Assembly (NCBI GenBank): GCA_927443375.1
Contig: CAKMKL010000260.1
Span: 1 to 37,170, forward strand
Reading direction: 5' to 3'
From: an uncultured Paenibacillus sp.
GTDB lineage: Bacteria > Bacillota > Bacilli > Paenibacillales > Paenibacillaceae
DNA length: 37,170 nt
The notes beneath the pieces were generated by a model. The model saw nothing but the letters and a program-made list of their open reading frames with translations. It had not been told where the DNA came from and ran no database searches. Positions 32,103-37,170 of the stretch are shown one piece after another. Numbering within the stretch: position 1 is the first letter of the stretch; every line of letters starts with the position of its first letter. A program made the position numbers and the translations under genes.

Positions 32103-32146
32103 TTGACTTTCAAAGGCAGAATGTTTATACTTTGTTTATACATTCT
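32103..32146 (+). promoter_or_regulatory. mazEF promoter with overlapping operator
   Basis: TTGACT (32103-32108) and TATACT (32126-32131) are spaced by exactly 17 bases. A dyad (AGAATGT 32118-32124 and ACATTCT 32140-32146) spans the -10 box and encloses two direct GTTTATAC copies 11 bases apart. This is a likely autoregulation site for MazE or the MazEF complex. Confidence 0.75.
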
Positions 32147-32159
32147 AGGGGGCGGTTCC

Positions 32160-32390
32160 ATGTTTCAGGTTCAAAAATGGGGTAACAGCTTGGGCATTCG
32201 CATTCCGAAGTCCCTTGCCTTGAAGGTCGGTATTGAGGAAGGCTCCGAAGTCGATCTTGATGTGGAAGATGGGCATCTTATAATAAAGCCGAAGTCGGCT
32301 ACACTGGACGAAATCCTTTCCCAGGTCACACCGGAAAATCTCCATAAAGAGGTTCCTACAGGTGAGCTACAAGGACGGGAAGTATGGTAA
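32160..32390 (+). CDS. mazE: Antitoxin MazE (AbrB-type)
   Basis: 76 residues from the ATG at 32160, which has AGGGGGCGG upstream; longer in-frame starts lie in the promoter and are rejected. The swapped-hairpin DNA-binding domain has Val-Gln-Lys-Trp-Gly-Asn-Ser-Leu-Gly-Ile-Arg-Ile-Pro. The C-terminal ~30 residues should wrap around the toxin. It neutralises MazF and represses its own promoter. The stop overlaps the toxin start by seven bases. Confidence 0.92.
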   Translation: MFQVQKWGNSLGIRIPKSLALKVGIEEGSEVDLDVEDGHLIIKPKSATLDEILSQVTPENLHKEVPTGELQGREVW

Positions 32391-32725
32391 CAAACGGGTA
32401 TGTGCCGGATCGCGGCGACTTGGTATGGTTGCAGTTTAATCCACAAGCGGGGCATGAACAGGCGGGTAAACGTCCGGCCTTGGTCGTATCTCCTGCATCT
32501 TATAATGGTAAGGTAGGGCTTTGTTTGCTATGCCCGGTAACTTCGAAGCAAAAGGGCTATCCGTTTGAAGTAGTTATTCCGCAGGATCTGCCCATTGAAG
32601 GGGTTATCCTTGCCGATCAAGTAAAGAGTCTCGGTTGGCAGTCCCGACAGGCAGCGTTCATCTGTAAAGTACCACAGATAACACTGTCAGATGTCGTTGC
32701 TAAACTCGACTTATTGATTCGTTGA
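32384..32725 (+). CDS. mazF: mRNA interferase toxin MazF/PemK family
   Basis: 113 residues, full length. It begins with the conserved Tyr-Val-Pro-Asp-Arg-Gly-Asp-Leu-Val-Trp-Leu, then Pro-Gln-Ala-Gly-His-Glu-Gln-Ala-Gly-Lys-Arg-Pro-Ala-Leu-Val-Val-Ser-Pro. Further on it has Cys-Pro-Val-Thr-Ser and Asp-Gln-Val-Lys-Ser-Leu. All are typical of MazF endoribonucleases (closest in style to E. coli ChpB). It cuts specific RNA sequences when MazE is degraded. It appears intact, unlike several neighbouring accessory genes. Confidence 0.93.
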   Translation: MVTNGYVPDRGDLVWLQFNPQAGHEQAGKRPALVVSPASYNGKVGLCLLCPVTSKQKGYPFEVVIPQDLPIEGVILADQVKSLGWQSRQAAFICKVPQITLSDVVAKLDLLIR

Positions 32726-32768
32726 CCGATAAATGTAGGCAGTAATAAGACATAGAGAGGTTTTTGAT

Positions 32769-33761
32769 ATGACAAACAATTTTTGGCGTGATTTACCACG
32801 GCCTTTTTTCATACTGGCGCCTATGGAGGACGTGACGGATGTTGTTTTTCGCCATGTCGTCAGTAGAGCAGGCAGACCGGATGTCTTCTTTACAGAGTTT
32901 GCGAATTCAGAGAGCTATTGTCACCCGGAGGGGCACCATGCGGTGCGCGGCCGTTTGACGTTTACAGAGGATGAACAGCCGATTGTAGCGCATATCTGGG
33001 GAGACAAGCCGGAAACCTTCCGTCAGATGAGCATCGGGATGGCGAAAGAAGGCTTCAAAGGCATCGATATTAATATGGGTTGTCCTGTAGCGAATGTAGC
33101 CGAGAACGGGAAGGGAAGCGGTCTGATCTGCCGTCCCGAACTCGCAGCGGAGATCATCCAGGCTTCCAAAGCCGGGGGACTGCCCGTCAGTGTAAAAACA
33201 AGGCTTGGTTTCACCGACATCGACGAATGGCGCGGCTGGTTAACTCATATTTTGCAGCAAGACATTGTGAATCTGTCCATTCACCTGCGCACCAGAGAGG
33301 AAATGAGCAAGGTAGATGCCCACTGGGAGCTGATTCCGGAGATCAAGAAGCTTCGTGATGAGGTGGCACCGGGCACCCTGCTGACCATTAACGGGGATAT
33401 CCCTGACCGTCAGATTGGCCTTAAGCTCGCTGAGCAGTACGGTGTGGATGGCATTATGATTGGGCGCGGTATTTTTCAGAATCCGTTTGCCTTTGAGCAG
33501 GAGCCGAAGGAACACAGTAGTGAGGAATTGCTTGATCTGCTAAGGCTGCATCTGGATCTTTATGATCAATACGCAGGACAGGCACCACGCGCGTTCAGCC
33601 CGCTTCAACGATTCTTCAAAATCTATGTCCGCGGATTCCGCGGGGCAAGTGAACTAAGAAATACCTTAATGAACACCAAGTCCACAAGTGAAGTGCGTGC
33701 GCTGCTTGATGAGTTTGCAAGCAAGGTGCAGGATGACGAGGAACGTAAGGATCAATCGTAA
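32769..33761 (+). CDS. tRNA-dihydrouridine synthase family protein
   Basis: 330 residues. A TIM-barrel flavoenzyme with Leu-Ala-Pro-Met-Glu-Asp-Val-Thr-Asp near 16-24, the catalytic Asn-Met-Gly-Cys105-Pro, Ser-Val-Lys-Thr-Arg-Leu-Gly near 142, and the FMN-binding Asn-Gly-Asp-Ile and Ile-Gly-Arg-Gly. It reduces uridine to dihydrouridine in tRNA using FMN/NADPH. The Dus subtype (B, C or other) is not decidable here. GAGAGG precedes the ATG. Its 3' end overlaps the converging arr gene by ten bases. Confidence 0.9.
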   Translation: MTNNFWRDLPRPFFILAPMEDVTDVVFRHVVSRAGRPDVFFTEFANSESYCHPEGHHAVRGRLTFTEDEQPIVAHIWGDKPETFRQMSIGMAKEGFKGIDINMGCPVANVAENGKGSGLICRPELAAEIIQASKAGGLPVSVKTRLGFTDIDEWRGWLTHILQQDIVNLSIHLRTREEMSKVDAHWELIPEIKKLRDEVAPGTLLTINGDIPDRQIGLKLAEQYGVDGIMIGRGIFQNPFAFEQEPKEHSSEELLDLLRLHLDLYDQYAGQAPRAFSPLQRFFKIYVRGFRGASELRNTLMNTKSTSEVRALLDEFASKVQDDEERKDQS

Positions 33762-34168
33762 ATTACAAATTTCCCTTGTTCATGCAGCATTTTTATAGAT
33801 TCCACCATATGATTAATTTGGTCTTCGGAGTGTCTTTCCCATGATCCTAATTCCGCTATGATTTTGAGTGGTGATTTGGATCTATAGGAACGTGTCGGGT
33901 TTCCGGGGAATCTCTTGTCCGTTACGTTCGGGTCATTTTCAAACTCGCCTAAGGGTTCAACCATATAAATCCTTTCTTTGGCTTCAGAAGCTGCTAATTC
34001 GGCACCCCATTTGGCAGCCTCTAACGTGGCCGTGAAATAGATATAGTTGGATTTTTTATTCTGGTAATTAGATAAGTGTTGAGGTTCTAACAAATCTCCA
34101 ATCTTCAGCTCTGCTTTCGTACCGTGAAAAAAAGGACCATTATCCAGCACATCTTTTTGGTTATTCAT
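33752..34168 (-). CDS. arr: NAD+-rifampin ADP-ribosyltransferase
   Basis: 138 residues, the normal Arr length. Diagnostic segments are [29 protein letters not shown], and [13 protein letters not shown]. It inactivates rifamycins by ADP-ribosylating the C23 hydroxyl. GAGGTGG precedes the ATG. Such genes are natural resistance determinants in soil Bacilli and Actinobacteria. A palindrome at 34198-34214 lies in its promoter region. Confidence 0.95.
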   Translation of the reverse strand: MNNQKDVLDNGPFFHGTKAELKIGDLLEPQHLSNYQNKKSNYIYFTATLEAAKWGAELAASEAKERIYMVEPLGEFENDPNVTDKRFPGNPTRSYRSKSPLKIIAELGSWERHSEDQINHMVESIKMLHEQGKFVIYD

Positions 34169-34197
34169 ATAGATCCACCTCTTTTTTGCGATTGGTA

Positions 34198-34214
34198 CAC
34201 ACTAGTATAGTGTG
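34198..34214 (-). promoter_or_regulatory. 17-bp palindrome in the arr promoter region
   Basis: CACACTA, three bases, TAGTGTG: perfect seven-base arms. On the minus strand it overlaps a TATACT -10-like box about 35 bases before the arr start. It may be a repressor site. Confidence 0.5.
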
Positions 34215-34258
34215 CAAACCGGCAAAATTGTAGTCTGTAAATTCATCGTAAATCGAAG

Positions 34259-34317
34259 TATAATTAAAGTAGAGAGAAGATCAGGGCGGCGGTGGCAGGT
34301 GTCCATCGCTTTTTTTT
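34259..34317 (+). promoter_or_regulatory. Promoter and leader terminator before the SF0329-like gene
   Basis: TATAAT at 34259-34264 (weak TGTAAA 17 bases upstream) is followed by a hairpin GCGGTGG (34289-34295)/CCATCGC (34303-34309, one G-U pair) and eight T (34310-34317), ending 63 bases before the start codon. This is a complete intrinsic terminator inside the leader: either an attenuator or the end of a ~50-nt small RNA. Confidence 0.5.
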
Positions 34318-34380
34318 GTGCGTTAGCGTTGGGGTTGCCGAAAGCAAGCCTGTCCGCTGTTTTATATAAAGGGGGATTAC

Positions 34381-34950
34381 ATGTCCTGGAGCAAACTGAA
34401 GCAGCAACTGGAGGGCTTTCTCAGTCCTGCGTTACATGGAAGGGTAGAATACCGCGCACCGGGTTACCGTTATCTGCCTGATAAATCAGGGATTTGTTAT
34501 ATCTCGGTAGATAAAAAGAACGTACTCAACATGAGTGATAAAACGAACCCGATCAAATGGTATCAGACCGAGCTCCAAATCAAGAATGATCCAGACATTC
34601 AAATTCTCATCACCAATGACGACATTGAAGCGGTCAGAGCAGGTACCAAGGGGCCGGTGCCGGAGGATCGTCTTATCGTAATGGCCAGAAGCAAAAAAAG
34701 CACAGAGCATGCCAAAGCGCTTATGTCAGCCCAGGCTGCATTAAGTAAATCGGATTTTAACGCCCAAGCTAACAGGTTTCTGACTACTCCTATAGAGGAA
34801 AGCCTGGAGAGCGATGATATCTTGATGAATGTTCTGGCTTTGGTGGACAAACGAGTGGGGAAAAAGCGGATTCTAAGCATGGCTCAGAAGATGGAGCTGA
34901 AGCATCCGGTGGTGCGGTATTTTTATGAGCTGCGGCGGGGGACGTTGTGA
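34381..34950 (+). CDS. SF0329-like conserved protein of unknown function
   Basis: 189 residues. The features I associate with the SF0329 family are Trp-Ser-Lys-Leu-Lys-Gln-Gln-Leu near the start, Val-Glu-Tyr-Arg, Asn-Met-Ser-Asp, Trp-Tyr-Gln-Thr-Glu and the Lys-His-Pro-Val-Val-Arg-Tyr-Phe-Tyr-Glu-Leu-Arg C-terminus. It is soluble and has no catalytic motif I can name. A GGGGG ribosome site precedes the ATG. A terminator-like hairpin in its leader suggests conditional expression. Confidence 0.75.
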   Translation: MSWSKLKQQLEGFLSPALHGRVEYRAPGYRYLPDKSGICYISVDKKNVLNMSDKTNPIKWYQTELQIKNDPDIQILITNDDIEAVRAGTKGPVPEDRLIVMARSKKSTEHAKALMSAQAALSKSDFNAQANRFLTTPIEESLESDDILMNVLALVDKRVGKKRILSMAQKMELKHPVVRYFYELRRGTL

Positions 34951-34996
34951 GGTAAACTATTTCTAGCAGATTTCATAACAAATGAGGGCTTATGTG

Positions 34997-35959
34997 ATGC
35001 CGAAAAAAGATAATATGCTGGCCATCCTATGGATGCTGAACTCCGGTGTGAAAGTAACGGCGAAGCAGATCGCTGAGAAGCTCGAAATTAATATACGGAC
35101 AGTGTACCGTTATATCGATGCACTATGTGCCAGCGGAGTGCCTATCATCTCCGATTCTGGTCATAACGGCGGGTATAGCTTGCTCAGTAATATGATCAGA
35201 GCACCTCTACTATTTGATATGGAAGAAAAGAAAGCGCTCCTTCATGCTGCTCTTTTTGCCAAAGAGGCGAGATCCCCTATGAGTGAGGCATTGGACAAAG
35301 CGGCATCAAAATTAAAAATGTATTCGAATCAGGAGCAGGAGCAGGTGCTCAGCCGCCATTTAGCCGGCTTTGAAGTGATAAACCGTACGGCGCCTGCTTC
35401 TGTCCAGCCGGTGCTCGCAGAATTAGAATGGGCGGTAGCCAATGAATGCTCTGTAGAAATTGCTTACCGTACAAACCGTGAGGAGCATGCCAAGAATAGG
35501 GTAATCGACCCGTATGGAATGGTCTACTGGAATAACAGATGGTACACAATTGCCTTTTGCCACCTGAAAAAGGAGCTCCGCAGCTTCCGGGCCGACCGGA
35601 TTCTGACAATCAAGCGTACGGCGGAGAATTTTAAGCGTTTGGAGGGGTTTTCGACCCGCGAAAGCTTCCTGCATAATCTGCTGCCTGATGTAGCAGGCAA
35701 GGAAGGGTTGATGGCTGTAAGGATAGAAGGCACGGCGGATGCGCTGGACGACCTCTGTCTGCACTGGTTTCTGGGACATTATCTGAAGGAGCGGGCAGCC
35801 GGTCAGGCTATCTTTTACCTTGAGGAGGAGTCCATCCACAGGTATGTCCCTTCTTTTCTTCTACCCTATGGGAAATCGATTCGAGTAATAGAGCCGCAGA
35901 GTTTAAAGGAAAAGCTCGTTGCTACTGCGTCGGAGCTAATGGAATATTATCAGCTTTAA
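34997..35959 (+). CDS. HTH/WYL-domain transcriptional regulator (YobV-like)
   Basis: About 320 residues from the ATG at 34997 (GAGGG eight bases upstream). The N-terminal winged helix (about 5-60) has Val-Thr-Ala-Lys-Gln-Ile-Ala-Glu-Lys-Leu-Glu-Ile and Arg-Thr-Val-Tyr-Arg-Tyr-Ile-Asp-Ala-Leu. The WYL domain (about 135-215) shows Asp-Pro-Tyr-Gly-Met-Val-Tyr, Trp-Tyr-Thr-Ile-Ala-Phe-Cys and Arg-Ser-Phe-Arg-Ala-Asp-Arg-Ile. It is a ligand-responsive regulator. Its last codons and terminator are nearly duplicated at 26087-26157, where a paralogue has been lost. Confidence 0.9.
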   Translation: MPKKDNMLAILWMLNSGVKVTAKQIAEKLEINIRTVYRYIDALCASGVPIISDSGHNGGYSLLSNMIRAPLLFDMEEKKALLHAALFAKEARSPMSEALDKAASKLKMYSNQEQEQVLSRHLAGFEVINRTAPASVQPVLAELEWAVANECSVEIAYRTNREEHAKNRVIDPYGMVYWNNRWYTIAFCHLKKELRSFRADRILTIKRTAENFKRLEGFSTRESFLHNLLPDVAGKEGLMAVRIEGTADALDDLCLHWFLGHYLKERAAGQAIFYLEEESIHRYVPSFLLPYGKSIRVIEPQSLKEKLVATASELMEYYQL

Positions 35960-35998
35960 CGGCTTCACTGACAGCGGATGTCAGTGGGGCTGTTTTAT
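35958..35998 (+). terminator. Terminator of the WYL regulator gene
   Basis: AACGGCTTCACTGACA pairs with TGTCAGTGGGGCTGTT, with G-U pairs, around GCGGA, followed by TTATT. It begins within the stop codon and is homologous to the hairpin at 26117-26157. Confidence 0.82.
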
Positions 35999-36035
35999 TA
36001 TGAGGATAATCATTATATAAATGATATCGCCAAAT

Positions 36036-36066
36036 GAAAAAAAGGCGCAGTACTTGAATCTGCGCC
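36036..36066 (-). terminator. Terminator of the surface-protein gene
   Basis: In the minus direction GGCGCAG (36066-36060) pairs with CTGCGCC (36050-36044), followed by seven T. Confidence 0.9.
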
Positions 36067-36090
36067 GACAATAAAAATTTTTATGAACCT

Positions 36091-37170
36091 CTAATTTTCG
36101 AAGAACTGACTTTTATCTGTTCCAGCAATGGTTAAATTTATCGCTGCAGAGTTTGCGACAATTTTGAATTGTGTCTCATTTACTTTTATTGCTGTCGCTG
36201 ACACTGAAGCTAGCTGATAATTTAGATCATTAACCAAGTCTTCCATATCGTAATATTCCCATTCTAACAAAATAGTTGCTGTGTTTGTGCCATCATTAAC
36301 TGTAAACGTACGGTTCTTGGTATGATCTTCGTCTGTGCCGGTGTAATAGTTAGTATCAAAGAAAAATGCCCAGTCATTCCCACCTAATGTAACAGTAGCA
36401 TCTGATCCAGTCTTAAAGGTGGATATAAAGAACGTGTCATTAAATCCCATTCCAGCTAAGGTCCGGTTCCCTAAGTTTATTCCATGTGCATTACAGTAGT
36501 CTTGGATAAAACTATCTATCGCTGAGCCTACTACCTGTCCTGAACTAAATCCATTCAACGGAATATTCCAGGTTAGGTCAACAGGTATTGTAATGGTTCC
36601 ATCACTAATAGTGAAATGTTTCGGATTACTTTGGAAATCTGTTGAGGTTATCTTTTTGCTTTCTTTCCTGGCTTGTGTAGCATAGGTGACTGAAAAGTCA
36701 AAATTTGTTATAGCTTTACTTGTAATAGTCTCTGGTTCATTATTCTCGGCTTGAACATGGATGGTAATTTCTTTTGTATCAGAAATGGTTACTGAGGTAA
36801 TTGTCGCTATGAGCACTACGTCAGTATCAGCTGTTAACCCTGCACGAGTAATATTCCCCGTCGAAATATCTACAATTGAAGATTGCATAGAATCTTTTAA
36901 TGCCCAGGTAACAGCGGCGCCATCTTGAATGCTTGGCAATGTGACTTGGTCATCGGTTCCATTGTATATTACCTTTAAATTTACTTTGGCTGTTGCTACT
37001 AATTCCAGCCCAACAATAGCTGCCTCTGCATCCGTCAGTCTGGAAATATCCCCTACCAGAATTTTCTGGGCGGGTGTTAAAGCATCAAAATCAGTACGTG
37101 CTTTCAGATCTGAAGTGGTGATGGGATGGGAAAATTCTGGGAGTTCTTGCAAGGCGGCCATTTGGGCTTT
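36091..37170 (-). CDS. Large surface protein, C-terminal part (Ig-like and hook-like repeats), partial
   Basis: The frame is open to the window edge (at least 359 codons), so the N-terminus is missing; a Met at 37161 is not a supported start. Residues about 50-140 (counted from that Met) resemble an atrophied bacterial Ig-like domain (Val-Thr-Trp-Ala-Leu-Lys-Asp, Ile-Thr-Arg-Ala-Gly). Two related modules follow. Each opens with Phe-Thr-Ile/Val-Ser/Asn-Asp-Gly-Thr-x-Thr and ends in a beta-rich stretch, which recalls modules in hook or flagellin-like proteins. It is Thr/Asp/Asn-rich with no Cys and appears exported, but the signal lies outside the window. A strong terminator follows the stop. 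Confidence 0.75.
   Translation of the reverse strand, partial: KAQMAALQELPEFSHPITTSDLKARTDFDALTPAQKILVGDISRLTDAEAAIVGLELVATAKVNLKVIYNGTDDQVTLPSIQDGAAVTWALKDSMQSSIVDISTGNITRAGLTADTDVVLIATITSVTISDTKEITIHVQAENNEPETITSKAITNFDFSVTYATQARKESKKITSTDFQSNPKHFTISDGTITIPVDLTWNIPLNGFSSGQVVGSAIDSFIQDYCNAHGINLGNRTLAGMGFNDTFFISTFKTGSDATVTLGGNDWAFFFDTNYYTGTDEDHTKNRTFTVNDGTNTATILLEWEYYDMEDLVNDLNYQLASVSATAIKVNETQFKIVANSAAINLTIAGTDKSQFFEN

Overview
The window looks like Paenibacillus or a close relative in the Bacillota. GC is moderate, most genes have strong AGGAGG-type ribosome sites, and several families are typical of that group: a GlnQHMP transporter with a GlnK/GlnL pair, YerC, a copper-amine-oxidase-type stalk domain, DUF4256 and Arr. 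The species call is an inference from gene content. Both ends of the window cut through genes. The left end also carries a perfect 74-bp fold-back, which looks like a chimeric contig end.

Layout. 1-6 kb: a glutamine-type amino acid ABC transporter (glnQ tail, glnH, glnM, glnP), a GlnK/GlnL-type two-component system and a CorA magnesium channel. 6-11 kb: housekeeping genes (a YqfQ-like protein, YerC, a CbiX-type chelatase, a lipid kinase and an RlmCD/RlmD-type rRNA methyltransferase). 11-17.3 kb: a PanE-like reductase separated from a TetR regulator by a damaged insertion sequence, then a divergent Hsp90-family ATPase fused end to start with a helical-repeat (TPR-like) gene. 17.3-22.4 kb: a transposon-end remnant, then a minus-strand unit encoding an exported Met/Asp-rich protein, response regulator, sensor kinase, CcdA, a TlpA-type lipoprotein and a truncated MsrAB lipoprotein. 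This looks like an extracytoplasmic methionine-sulfoxide repair cassette. 22.6-26.1 kb: a TetR regulator divergent from a two-gene ABC exporter.

26-37 kb is accessory DNA with many signs of decay or rearrangement. It holds the last codons of a lost WYL regulator, a DJ-1/PfpI protein, and an ECF sigma/anti-sigma pair in which both proteins lack a key segment. It also holds DUF4256, a phosphotransferase pseudogene, and an MFS efflux pump preceded by a short leader peptide and interleaved RNA hairpins. MazEF, a Dus enzyme, rifampin ADP-ribosyltransferase, an SF0329-like protein, an intact WYL regulator and the C-terminal part of a large Ig-like surface protein complete it.

The observations I find most interesting are: (1) the leader-peptide attenuator of the MFS pump; (2) the Met-rich protein with a phased TTACGA operator heading an Msr/Ccd/Tlp operon; (3) the coupled Hsp90-TPR pair; (4) the doubly deleted sigma/anti-sigma pair; (5) a two-copy structured intergenic repeat, one copy of which carries an extra internal hairpin. 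Functions are assigned by recognising motifs by eye; no database search was run.
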